Shown here one piece after another: positions 7,881-16,586 of a stretch of DNA of 64,000 nucleotides. The translations under genes and the position numbers were made by a program. Every line of letters starts with the position of its first letter. The first letter of the stretch is position 1. The DNA comes from an uncultured Oscillospiraceae bacterium (GTDB taxonomy: Bacteria > Bacillota > Clostridia > Oscillospirales > Ruminococcaceae), in NCBI GenBank assembly GCA_934448295.1, contig CAKSEY010000006.1, positions 95,966-159,965 on the forward strand. The letters run 5' to 3'. Below the pieces are notes generated by a model. The model was not told the DNA's origin. It saw only the letters and a list, made by a program, of their open reading frames with translations, and did not search any database.

Positions 7881-10631
7881 ATGAAGAATTTTGGCTTAAC
7901 AGACAGCCAGGCTGAGGAGTCCCGGAAGAAATACGGCGACAACAGCATGACAGAGCAGGCCTCCGAGAGCTTCTGGGATAAGCTCAAAAGCAACCTCGGC
8001 GACCCCATGATAAAGATACTCCTGGTGGCGCTCGGCGTGAACGTCCTGCTGTGGATACTGGGTCTTGTTGGAGTTATCAAGAACGGCGCTCCCGAGTGGT
8101 ACGAGCCGCTTGGTATCCTTATCGCGATAATGCTGGCAACGCTGGTTTCCACCATATCCGAGTACAACAACGAGAACGCGTTCCAGAAGCTCCAGGAGGA
8201 GGCCTCGCGCATAATGTGCAAGGTCTACCGCAACGGCGACATCACCGAGGTGGCTATAAACGACATTGTTGTCGGGGACGCTATCCTGCTCCAGTCCGGC
8301 GATAAGATACCCGCAGACGGAATAATCATCGACGGCGACATCAAGGTCGACCAGTCCGTGCTCAACGGCGAGAGCCGCGAGGCAAAGAAGGAAGCCATTC
8401 CCGAGGGCTGGAAGGATACCGACGAGAACATCAATTTCGACAACGAGCACAAGGTTTTCCGCGGAGCGGTGGTATGTTCCGGCAACGCGGTGATGCAGGT
8501 AACGGTGGTCGGCGACAAGTCCGTTTACGGCAAAATAGCAAGCGAGCTCCAGACCGACGACGACCGCGAAACTCCGCTCAAGGTCAAGCTCGGCAAGCTT
8601 GCGGACGGAATTTCCAAGTTCGGCTATATCGGCGGTATCGCGATAGCAGTCGCAATGCTGTTCAAGACCATTTTCATGGACACCGGATTCGACCCGGCGG
8701 CGTTCTTCATGGCGGACGGAGTATTCCAGTGGCTGCCTCTCGTTGAGGCGCTCATAAATGCGGTAATGCTGGCGGTCATCATCATAGTAATGGCTGTCCC
8801 GGAGGGACTTCCGCTGATGATAGCGATAGTTTCCGCGCAGAACATGGGCAAAATGCTCAAGGACAACGTCCTTGTAAGAAAGGTAGCCGGAATTGAGACC
8901 GCAGGTTCCCTGAACATTCTGTTCTCCGATAAGACGGGCACCATCACCAAGGGCAAGCTGGAGGCTGTTTCGTTCATCACCGGCGACGTTCAGGAGTTCA
9001 AGGGCATAAACGAGCTTGGAAGCGGGCTTCACGATATGCTGTCCCTTTCCATTCAGCACAACACGCTGTCCATGGTAAGCGGCGAGGGGAGCGGGCGCAG
9101 GGTGATAGGCGGCAACGCCACCGAGCGCGCTATTCTCGGCTTTGACATCGACGGCGCAAAGCAGGACGGTATAACAGCAGTTGGCAATATCCCGTTCAAT
9201 TCCACAAACAAGTATTCCGCGACCCAGATAGACGGCGCAAAGAAGATAACGCTCATCAAGGGCGCACCGGAGAAGATACTCCAGCGCTGCGCGACATACT
9301 ACGACCAGAACGGCGAAAAGCAGCCGTTTGATATGGGTAAGCTCAACGCGAAGATAGACGAGCTTGCGGGCCGCGCTATCCGCGTGCTTGCCATCGCCAC
9401 CAGCGACGACGCGCTCGGCGGGGAGGCTCTGCCGGAGGGCAATAACTGGACCCTCGTAGGCGCTGTGGGAATCCGCGACGAGGTACGTCCGGAATCCGTC
9501 ACCGCTATCCATGAGGTAAAGGGCGCGGGCGTGCAGGTGGTCATGATAACCGGCGACCGCCGGGAGACCGCAGTCGCCATCGCCAAGGACGCGGGGCTTC
9601 TCGAAAAGGAAAGCGACATCGTGCTGACCTCCGACGAGCTGGCGCAGCTCTCCGACGAGGAGATAAAGCAGAAGCTCCCGAATATCCGCGTTATTGCAAG
9701 GGCGCTGCCCTCCGACAAGAGCCGTCTTGTTCGCCTCGCGCAGGAGCTTGACCTGGTTGCGGGCATGACCGGCGACGGCGTAAACGACTCCCCGGCGCTG
9801 AAGAAGGCGGACGTCGGCTTCGCAATGGGCGGCGGAACGGAGGTCGCAAAGGAAGCCTCCGATATCGTAATTCTGGACGACAACTTCAACTCCATCGACA
9901 AGGCTATCCTTTACGGACGCACTATTTTCAACTCCATCAGGAAGTTCATCATCTTCCAGCTCACCATAAACGTTGCGGCGGTTCTGATATCGTTCATCTG
10001 TCCGCTGCTCAACCTTGCTTCTCCGCTGAACGTTATCCAGATACTGTGGGTAAACCTGGTAATGGATACGCTTGCGGCGCTTGCATTCGGCGGCGAACCG
10101 GCTCTCTCCAGGTTCATGAAGGAGAAGCCCAAGAAGAGAACAGAGCACATCATCAGCAAAAACATGATGAGCGAGATAATCGTCGGCGCAGGCTGGACGT
10201 TCATTCTCTCCGTCGTCATGCTGCTCCTCGGCGAGGAGATAGTTGACGCAAACGGCGTTGCAATGCTTGAATCCTGGGGCTGGCTCAGGTCGGGCGCGAT
10301 CACGGGCGATTCGCATATCTACCTTACCACGGCGTACTTCGCGTTCTTCATCTTCATTGCGGTGTTCAACGGCTTCAATGCAAGGACCGAGAAACTCAAC
10401 CTCTTCGACAACCTTTCAAGGAACAAGGGCTTCCTTATGGTATTCGGGATAATCGCCGCCGTTCAGATAGCAATGACCTATATCGGTCTTGCCGTTCCGG
10501 CTGTGGGCGAGATACTCGGCTGCCACGGACTTAACGGCACTGAGTGGCTGCTGGTTCTGGTGATGGCGATATCCATTATCCCGGTAGACCTCATAAGAAA
10601 GGCGATCGCAAAGGCGGTATCCGGCAAGTAA
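7881..10631 (+). CDS. Calcium-translocating P-type ATPase (PMCA type)
   Basis: Membrane pump that exports Ca2+ at the cost of ATP. At 916 residues it has full length. It shows the N-terminal actuator TGE-type loop as LNGESREAKKE, the TM4 VPEGLPLMIA, the phosphorylated Asp in SDKTGTITKG (Asp about 350), KGAPEKIL in the nucleotide domain, TGDGVNDSPALKKADVGFAMG in the hinge, and TM6 WVNLVMDTLAALAFG. TM4 Glu plus TM6 Asn and Asp fit a PMCA-type single Ca2+ site. AAGGAG lies before the ATG, 26 nt after the kinase gene. In this Ter cluster it sits where a TerC-type transporter is often found. Confidence 0.93.
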   Translation: MKNFGLTDSQAEESRKKYGDNSMTEQASESFWDKLKSNLGDPMIKILLVALGVNVLLWILGLVGVIKNGAPEWYEPLGILIAIMLATLVSTISEYNNENAFQKLQEEASRIMCKVYRNGDITEVAINDIVVGDAILLQSGDKIPADGIIIDGDIKVDQSVLNGESREAKKEAIPEGWKDTDENINFDNEHKVFRGAVVCSGNAVMQVTVVGDKSVYGKIASELQTDDDRETPLKVKLGKLADGISKFGYIGGIAIAVAMLFKTIFMDTGFDPAAFFMADGVFQWLPLVEALINAVMLAVIIIVMAVPEGLPLMIAIVSAQNMGKMLKDNVLVRKVAGIETAGSLNILFSDKTGTITKGKLEAVSFITGDVQEFKGINELGSGLHDMLSLSIQHNTLSMVSGEGSGRRVIGGNATERAILGFDIDGAKQDGITAVGNIPFNSTNKYSATQIDGAKKITLIKGAPEKILQRCATYYDQNGEKQPFDMGKLNAKIDELAGRAIRVLAIATSDDALGGEALPEGNNWTLVGAVGIRDEVRPESVTAIHEVKGAGVQVVMITGDRRETAVAIAKDAGLLEKESDIVLTSDELAQLSDEEIKQKLPNIRVIARALPSDKSRLVRLAQELDLVAGMTGDGVNDSPALKKADVGFAMGGGTEVAKEASDIVILDDNFNSIDKAILYGRTIFNSIRKFIIFQLTINVAAVLISFICPLLNLASPLNVIQILWVNLVMDTLAALAFGGEPALSRFMKEKPKKRTEHIISKNMMSEIIVGAGWTFILSVVMLLLGEEIVDANGVAMLESWGWLRSGAITGDSHIYLTTAYFAFFIFIAVFNGFNARTEKLNLFDNLSRNKGFLMVFGIIAAVQIAMTYIGLAVPAVGEILGCHGLNGTEWLLVLVMAISIIPVDLIRKAIAKAVSGK

Positions 10632-10755
10632 ACTAACCTGTGACTCCGGCGCTCAAGCGGCGCCGGGGATAGCACGGCGGCGCATTCCGCGCTGCTGAAT
10701 ATTCACTCCCGCAAAAGCGGGATACATTAATCTGAAATTCAAGGAGGAAATCAAA

Positions 10756-11340
10756 ATGGCAGTAAATCTTTCTAAGGGACAGCGCGTAAGTCTGGACAAG
10801 GCGGTAACACTGGCAAGAATAGGACTCGGCTGGGACACCAACAGGTATGACGGCGGCAACGACTTCGACCTTGACGCAAGCGTATTCATGCTGGGCGCAA
10901 ACGGAAAGGTTCTCCGTGACGAGGATTTCATCTTCTATAACAACCTCAACGGCAGAAACGGCGCGGTAGTGCACACCGGCGACAACCGCACCGGCGAGGG
11001 CGACGGCGACGACGAGGCTATAATCATCGACTTCACCAAGATCCCCCCGGAGATAGACAAGATAGCGGTAGCGGTCACGATTTTTGACGCGCAGAGCAGG
11101 AACCAGAACTTCGGTCAGGTCTCCAACGCTTATGTAAGAGTTGTCAAGATAGACAGCCCGGACGACATTAACGGCGAGGAAGTGATCCACTTCGACCTGA
11201 TGGAGGAGTTCTCCATCGAGACCGCGCTTGTTGTATGCGAGATATACCGCTACAACGGCGACTGGAAGTTCAACGCGGTAGCCGCAGGCTATCAGGGCGG
11301 ACTTGAAGCGCTCTGCCGCGCTTACGGCGTCAGCGTATAA
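10756..11340 (+). CDS. terD: TerD-family protein
   Basis: Second stand-alone TerD domain (194 aa), the most canonical of the three. It has NLSKGQRVSLDK, GLGWD, FDLDASVFMLG, the full acidic Ca2+-binding loop GDNRTGEGDGDDE (about residues 76-88), IFDAQSRNQNFGQV and the C-terminal YNGDWKFNAVAAGYQGGL. AAGGAGG precedes the ATG. The 124-nt gap after the ATPase holds a GCCGGCGC-type hairpin but no convincing promoter, so read-through from the operon is likely. Confidence 0.95.
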   Translation: MAVNLSKGQRVSLDKAVTLARIGLGWDTNRYDGGNDFDLDASVFMLGANGKVLRDEDFIFYNNLNGRNGAVVHTGDNRTGEGDGDDEAIIIDFTKIPPEIDKIAVAVTIFDAQSRNQNFGQVSNAYVRVVKIDSPDDINGEEVIHFDLMEEFSIETALVVCEIYRYNGDWKFNAVAAGYQGGLEALCRAYGVSV

Positions 11341-11376
11341 GCTATAATTATTTCCGGAAAGGGGGCGCAGTAGTCC

Positions 11377-12660
11377 TTGAACCTGAGTGAAATAATCGCG
11401 GGGACCCCCGCAGGCGGCACTGCCGCGCTCCCTCCCGGGGAGTTCGAGGGACCCGTCGTAATAAGCAGACCCATGACCCTCCGTGGGAACAACACCACTG
11501 TCTGGGCAAAGCACGGCAGCGTTATCACCGTGACCTCCCCCGGAGTGGCGCTCGAGGGGCTGCGCGTGGAGATAACCGAGGGCGGCCTTTCAGAAACCGC
11601 GATAGAGGCGCTCTGCCCGGTGCGGGCGGCGGATATTGAGGTTTTAGGCTCCGTGAGGGGCTTTGGCGGCGAGGACGGTATCTCGGAAATTCCCAGGACG
11701 TTACAGCTCGGGGAGCTTTCAGCGGACGGCGAAAACACGTTCCGCATGACCGTAGATATTCCGGCGGCGGCGCGGCTTGTCTGCAATGCGGCGGGGATAC
11801 GCTTCGCCCCGGAGAATATCCCGGCGGGAAAGAGCGAGGTAACGCTCACCGTCACCGGCTCCGGCTCTCCGGCGCTGGTGTACACGGAAATCCTCGTGGA
11901 ATCCAGGCTCCGCAGGAGGATATACCTCTGCGGAAGATACTCGGTGAACGCCCCGGCGGTGAAAGACCGCGTGATATTCGAGGCTCAGCCGGTGGACAGG
12001 AGCGGAGCTCCCGCCGGGCAGAGCAACGTTACGCTCACGCTGAACCAGCCGCCGGAGAGCATTCCCGCGCCCGCGCCGATGCCCTCCACCGACGTTATCG
12101 CCGACGTGGGAGCGGCTCCGCTGCCGGAAAACGCTCCGGTGCTGCGGTTGACAAAGGGACAGCGCGTCCCGCTGGCGCAGTATGTCGGGCGTTCCTGCGA
12201 GATGTTCCTCACCGGGCGGAAGCTCGGCGCGGTGGACATCGACCCCTACGTTTTCATGCTGAATGAAAAGGAGCAGTCCTTCGGGGACGGCGGACTGGTG
12301 TTCTTCGGAAACGAGCAGTCCCCGGACGGCGCGGTGCGCTACCACCCGGACGACGGGCGGGTCAGCGTGGACTTCACGAAGGTGGACGACAACGTGAAGC
12401 GCATAACCGTGGCGTACTCGGTGTACTCCGGTAACTCCACGAAGAATTTCTCGCTGGTGGCGGAGCCGAGGTTCTCGCTTTACGCCGGCGGAAAGGAGCG
12501 CGTTCAGTTCGACCTGGACGGGCTTTCCGGGGAGGTCACGGTGGTCGCCGCAGAATTCTACATATACAAGGGCGAGTGGCGTATCTCGGCGGTGGGCGCG
12601 GGATACCGCGACGGTCTTGTGAAGCTGTGCAACCGCTACGGCATAGAGGTAAGCGGCTGA
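11377..12660 (+). CDS. Two-part protein: beta-rich N-terminal region plus degenerate TerD domain
   Basis: The start appears to be TTG 11377, about 10 nt after AAAGGGGGC; no better start is seen. Residues 1-70 read like a short beta-helix segment (PPGEFEGPVVISRPMTLRG, then VWAKHGSVITV). Residues about 70-240 are beta-rich, with a Pro-rich linker near 228-245. Residues about 253-427 form a TerD domain (RLTKGQRVPLAQ, DIDPYVFMLN, the terminal YKGEWRISAVGAGYRDGL). The acidic Ca2+ loop GDNxTGxGDGDDE is replaced by YHPDDGRVSV, so Ca2+ binding is probably lost. Role unknown; perhaps a non-binding partner of the canonical TerD encoded just upstream. Confidence 0.75.
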   Translation: MNLSEIIAGTPAGGTAALPPGEFEGPVVISRPMTLRGNNTTVWAKHGSVITVTSPGVALEGLRVEITEGGLSETAIEALCPVRAADIEVLGSVRGFGGEDGISEIPRTLQLGELSADGENTFRMTVDIPAAARLVCNAAGIRFAPENIPAGKSEVTLTVTGSGSPALVYTEILVESRLRRRIYLCGRYSVNAPAVKDRVIFEAQPVDRSGAPAGQSNVTLTLNQPPESIPAPAPMPSTDVIADVGAAPLPENAPVLRLTKGQRVPLAQYVGRSCEMFLTGRKLGAVDIDPYVFMLNEKEQSFGDGGLVFFGNEQSPDGAVRYHPDDGRVSVDFTKVDDNVKRITVAYSVYSGNSTKNFSLVAEPRFSLYAGGKERVQFDLDGLSGEVTVVAAEFYIYKGEWRISAVGAGYRDGLVKLCNRYGIEVSG

Positions 12661-12673
12661 CGAGAGGGATAGA

Positions 12674-14851
12674 ATGGCTCAGAATTTTACACGATATATC
12701 GGTTATGACAACGCCGATGTTTTCAGGAATATGCTGATAGAAAGCTTCGCTGCGGCGAAAAAGAGCGGGCTTTTCTTCGAGGGGAAGATACCTATGGCTT
12801 CCACCACGGAGATAACCGCCGCCGCAGACTACGCCGCCGCCGACATAAAGGACGCGCAGTCGGTGGGGGCGGGGCTGAAAAGCTGGATATCCTCCCAGCG
12901 GCTGCCATACAGCGCGGACGCGCTGACCCCGGCGCTGACGGAGGCGGTGTCCCTCTGCGGCGCAAACGGCAGGAACACATATTACGTTATCCTCTGCTGG
13001 CTGATAAAGTATCTTTCCATAAAGCCGGAGAGCCTTGTGTACATCGGCGCGGGAACGCTCCGGGAGCTGTTTTTCCTCTACATGATGAGCCTTGCCGGGG
13101 TGAAGATAATTTACGTCTCCTACGGCATGGACAAGGACTTTGAGAAATTCCCGCACGCGGACGCGGTGCAGACGGTGAGCGGCGCTAAAAACGAGATGGT
13201 GCAGATAGATTTCGCGCACATCGACCTCTCAAAAGCCGTGGAGATGTCCGCAATGCGCGCCTCCGCGGAGCAGGTGGAGGGAAAGGTACAGCGGCTGAGC
13301 ACCACGGCGGCGGGGATATTCGAGGACTTCATGGCAGACCGCCGCACCCGGGTGGTGAAGAGCGGCGGCGTGTTCACCGAGGACGGAGTTATCCCGGTGT
13401 ACTGCGCGGCGCTCATCGGCTACGACGACGAGGCGGTTTACAGCAATATGCTGCTGAAATTCAAGGAGGGCTTCGCGGGGAGCAAAAAGCAGCTCATTTT
13501 CATTGAGAAGCCGCTTGCGAACCCCACCGCCGACGAGATAAAGCTCCTCGGCAGCGTGACGAGGAACAGCACCTCCGACATGATAGACGACCTTGCGCTG
13601 CGGATAAAGCTGAACGGCGACCCGGTGCGCACGGCTCTCGCGCAGACGGAGCTGAGGAAGCTCCTGAACGAGCTGTACACCGGCAACCAGACGGTGACGT
13701 TCAACTACGGCAGCAAGCTCATTTCGTGGCTGTACCGCTGCACTCAGGCGCGGAAATACGCGGTGCAGTACGAGGATATCCCGGTGATACTGTATTACGG
13801 CGCCATATCCCAGTCGGAGCTGTACTTCCTGAACTTCATGTCCCGGTGCGGGTTCGACGTTATCTACATCACCCCGGACAAGCAGCTTTTAGACCTTGTC
13901 ATCGACAGGAATCATGGCGGCAGAATGCAGATATTCCAGCTGCCTCAGAGCCGGGAGAGCGGCAGCTACCCGGACAAGCCGGTCAAGATGAAGATGGCGA
14001 CAGTCGCCTATTCCGCCGAGCGGGAGCTCGACACCATGCTTTACGGCGGGGACGCGGGCATTTTCCGGGACTTCCAGTTCCCGAACAGCCAGACCGTCAC
14101 GCTGAAAACCACACTGGAGGAGATAGGGATACTCTGGAAGCAGGAAGCGCGTTTCCGGCAGGGGTTTGAGACCTCGGGGAATCTGGTCACGGTGCCGAAC
14201 ATCTTCGCGAAGATAAGCGGCGTAAAGGACGGCAACATCTCCGCCTACTGGGAGGAGATACGCGGGCGGCTCACCCCGGAGACTATCCTCAGGGTAAAGG
14301 AAGCCAAAGACCCCCAGCCCGGAAACCTCGACCTGTCGGCTTACCGCAGCTTCTACCGCAACGGGAAGATAGACGCGGAGCGGCTGAAAGCCTCCACGCT
14401 GAACCGGTGCAGCTACCTGCCGGACAGAATACAGGATATGTACCTGTTCAAAATGCAGGAGGCGGTGGACAGCGGCTTTCTTAAGCTCTCCGGGGACGAG
14501 CTGATGTGCTCGGTGCTTCACTACGGGCTGAACATGGACAAGGAGTTCATGAAAATGCTCCAGTCGTTCGATTTCACGAAGCAGCTCCCGAAGCTGATAT
14601 GGATAGACGCGGTGGAGCAGACGTTCACGCTGGAGGAGTGCGTACAGCTGGTGCTGTGCAACCTCGTCGGCTTTGATATCCTGATTTACACCCCGACAGG
14701 GTACAAGAACCTTGAAACGTTCGTATCGGCGGACGCATTCGAGGAGCACACCCTGAACGAATTCATGTATAATGTGGAGGTGCCGAAGTTCAAGATACCC
14801 TCCGAAACGAAGAACAGCGGATTTTTCGGCAGGCTGTTCAGGAAAGGATAA
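12674..14851 (+). CDS. yceG: YceG-family Ter-associated protein
   Basis: Large soluble protein (725 aa) of the YceG type found beside TerD and TelA genes (B. subtilis yceC-H order). Two similar halves are visible: RYIGYDNADVFRNML near residue 7 and LIGYDDEAVYSNMLLKF near 243, each followed by a segment of the type PESLVYIGAGTLRELFFLYMMSLAGVKIIYVSY (about 115-150) or PVILYYGAISQSELYFLNFMSRCGFDVIYI (about 370-400). This is a tandem duplication with Rossmann-like strands. The C-terminal region (about 570-700) has a third, weaker echo. No catalytic motif was recognised. It is followed by telA after 5 nt, so translation is coupled. Confidence 0.78.
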   Translation: MAQNFTRYIGYDNADVFRNMLIESFAAAKKSGLFFEGKIPMASTTEITAAADYAAADIKDAQSVGAGLKSWISSQRLPYSADALTPALTEAVSLCGANGRNTYYVILCWLIKYLSIKPESLVYIGAGTLRELFFLYMMSLAGVKIIYVSYGMDKDFEKFPHADAVQTVSGAKNEMVQIDFAHIDLSKAVEMSAMRASAEQVEGKVQRLSTTAAGIFEDFMADRRTRVVKSGGVFTEDGVIPVYCAALIGYDDEAVYSNMLLKFKEGFAGSKKQLIFIEKPLANPTADEIKLLGSVTRNSTSDMIDDLALRIKLNGDPVRTALAQTELRKLLNELYTGNQTVTFNYGSKLISWLYRCTQARKYAVQYEDIPVILYYGAISQSELYFLNFMSRCGFDVIYITPDKQLLDLVIDRNHGGRMQIFQLPQSRESGSYPDKPVKMKMATVAYSAERELDTMLYGGDAGIFRDFQFPNSQTVTLKTTLEEIGILWKQEARFRQGFETSGNLVTVPNIFAKISGVKDGNISAYWEEIRGRLTPETILRVKEAKDPQPGNLDLSAYRSFYRNGKIDAERLKASTLNRCSYLPDRIQDMYLFKMQEAVDSGFLKLSGDELMCSVLHYGLNMDKEFMKMLQSFDFTKQLPKLIWIDAVEQTFTLEECVQLVLCNLVGFDILIYTPTGYKNLETFVSADAFEEHTLNEFMYNVEVPKFKIPSETKNSGFFGRLFRKG

Positions 14852-14856
14852 ATATT

Positions 14857-16026
14857 ATGGGATTACAGTTTACACCCGGCTCACAGATGCAGCCTGCGGC
14901 GCAGCCCCAGCAGACCACTGCGCCGACCCTCGCGAAAACCCCGCAGGAAGCGGCTCTTGACGTGCAGATAGAGGAAGCGAAGAACTTCAATATCCAGGTA
15001 AAGACCGAGGAGATAAAGCAGCAGCTTGCCACCAGCGCTGATATCGACAAGCTCGTAAGCACGATAAACCTGAACGACTCCAACACCATCGTGAAGTTCG
15101 GCGCAGAGGCGGCGGAGGAGATCTCCAAGGCTTCCGACCAGGTGCTGAACTCCATGACGATAGACCAGGTGAACGACACCGGCGTTATGCTTCGTGAACT
15201 CGCCGGCATCATGGACAAGTTCGACATCAAGGAGATACAGGACGAGAAGCCGGGATTCTTCGGGAACCTCAAGAAGAAGCTGGAGAAGATAATCGGCAAG
15301 TACGAAACCATGGGCACCGAAGTTGACAAGATATACGTCCAGCTCAAGAAGTACGAGGCTGAGATAGGCGAGGCGAACACGAAGCTTGACAATATGTACG
15401 AAGCGAACCTCGGCTATTATCAGGAGCTTGTGAAGTATATCATGGCGGGCGAGCAGGCTGTAAAGGAGCTCGACCAGTATATCGAGGACTACACCAGGAA
15501 GCTGGAAGCGAACCCCGAGGACGGCACTATCCGCATGGATCTGTCCAACCTCACCCAGATGCGCGAGATACTCGACCAGCGCGTTATGGATTTGAAGGTA
15601 GCCGAGAACGTGGCTATCCAGACAGTCCCCATGCTGAAAACCATGGAGTACTCCAACCTTAACCTGGTGAGAAAGATAAACTCCGCGTTCATCATCACCA
15701 TGCCGGTGTTCAAGCAGGCTCTGGCTCAGGCTATCATGCTGAAGCGCCAGAAGATAATCGCTGACTCCATGCAGGCGCTGGACGAAAAGACCAACGAAAT
15801 GCTGAAGAAGAACGCGCAGAACACCGTTGCGCAGAGCAAGCAGATCGCCGCGATGGCTTCCGGCTCCTCCATCAAGGTGGAGACCCTCCAGGAGACCTGG
15901 ACGACTATCGTAAACGGTATCGACGAGGTACAGCAGATACAGGATCAGGCACGCGAGAAGCGCAAGCAGGACGCGGTCGTTCTCGAGCAGATCAAGACGG
16001 ACTACAAGAAGCGCATGAAGGCGTAA
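14857..16026 (+). CDS. telA: Toxic-anion resistance protein, TelA/KlaA family
   Basis: Cytoplasmic protein of 389 residues, mostly long amphipathic helices and coiled coil, the hallmark of the TelA/YceH family. Family-like features are the low-complexity Gln/Ala-Pro N-terminus, KPGFFGNLKKKLEKIIGKYETMG (about 130-152), the central VDKIYVQLKKYEAEIGEAN and the late TLQETWTTIVNGIDEVQQI. It supports resistance to tellurite and other toxic anions in some species, by an unknown mechanism. AAAGGA precedes the ATG. It is the last gene of the Ter operon and has its own terminator. Confidence 0.88.
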   Translation: MGLQFTPGSQMQPAAQPQQTTAPTLAKTPQEAALDVQIEEAKNFNIQVKTEEIKQQLATSADIDKLVSTINLNDSNTIVKFGAEAAEEISKASDQVLNSMTIDQVNDTGVMLRELAGIMDKFDIKEIQDEKPGFFGNLKKKLEKIIGKYETMGTEVDKIYVQLKKYEAEIGEANTKLDNMYEANLGYYQELVKYIMAGEQAVKELDQYIEDYTRKLEANPEDGTIRMDLSNLTQMREILDQRVMDLKVAENVAIQTVPMLKTMEYSNLNLVRKINSAFIITMPVFKQALAQAIMLKRQKIIADSMQALDEKTNEMLKKNAQNTVAQSKQIAAMASGSSIKVETLQETWTTIVNGIDEVQQIQDQAREKRKQDAVVLEQIKTDYKKRMKA

Positions 16027-16047
16027 ATCCCGGACGGAATATACGGC

Positions 16048-16090
16048 GCTCCCCGGCAGAAGGCTCACGGCTTTCCGGCGGGGAGCTTTT
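16048..16090 (+). terminator. Terminator of the Ter operon
   Basis: GCTCCCC (16048-16054) pairs with GGGGAGC (16080-16086), with an inner hairpin, followed by TTTTGCGTTTT. Confidence 0.75.
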
Positions 16091-16126
16091 GCGTTTTATG
16101 GCTGAGGAACGTGTTGAAATCAAATC

Positions 16127-16429
16127 GTAGGGGAGGGGCAAGCCCCTCCCCTACATTCTCGGTTGTTCTGTCCGAAACAGTCCACCGGACTGTTTCAGAG
16201 GGCAGGCACGATTAAGACTCTATGTTGCTTAGTGGGGGAAAACTCTTGTTTTCCCCCACACCCCTTTAGCGCATTTTTGAGCGTAATATAACGTGCACGA
16301 AAGAGGTGAACGTGTCGAGGAGTTGATTTGTGAGGGGTGTATCGCCGCTGAGGCGGCGACAAGGGCGCTGCCCTTGACCGCGAGTAAACACCGTTGCACA
16401 GATTTTATGGGAGATACGGTAACTGGATA
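16127..16429. repeat. R1 plus R2 composite repeat, copy B
   Basis: R1 palindrome at about 16127-16155 runs directly into the second R2 copy (about 16155-16429). The arm pair around 16174-16196, the 12-bp stem with TCTT loop at 16232-16259 and the GCCGCTGAGGCGGC hairpin match copy A at 3758-4054 in order and orientation. The 560-nt gap between telA and the next gene holds only this element and a promoter. Confidence 0.8.
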
Positions 16430-16503
16430 ACGCGAAAAAGCAGAACCGCTCTGGGCGTGTTCCGCTTTTTTTGTCCTTTGTCTGAAATATCCCAAAATAC
16501 CGG

Positions 16504-16532
16504 TTGACAACTACGCTGGAATTGTGTAAAAT
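16504..16532 (+). promoter_or_regulatory. Promoter of the PLP-enzyme gene
   Basis: TTGACA (16504-16509), 17 nt, TAAAAT (16527-16532), 55 nt before the start codon. Confidence 0.75.
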
Positions 16533-16586
16533 AAATATGTATGTGCAAATAAGATTCCGGTCATTCCGGAGTGAAAGGATATAGAA

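Noticed and set aside
7896..10316. Very long minus-strand open frame opposite the Ca2+ ATPase
   Set aside because: It mirrors a strongly conserved gene; its translation is low in normal protein pattern and it arises from GC-rich codon bias.
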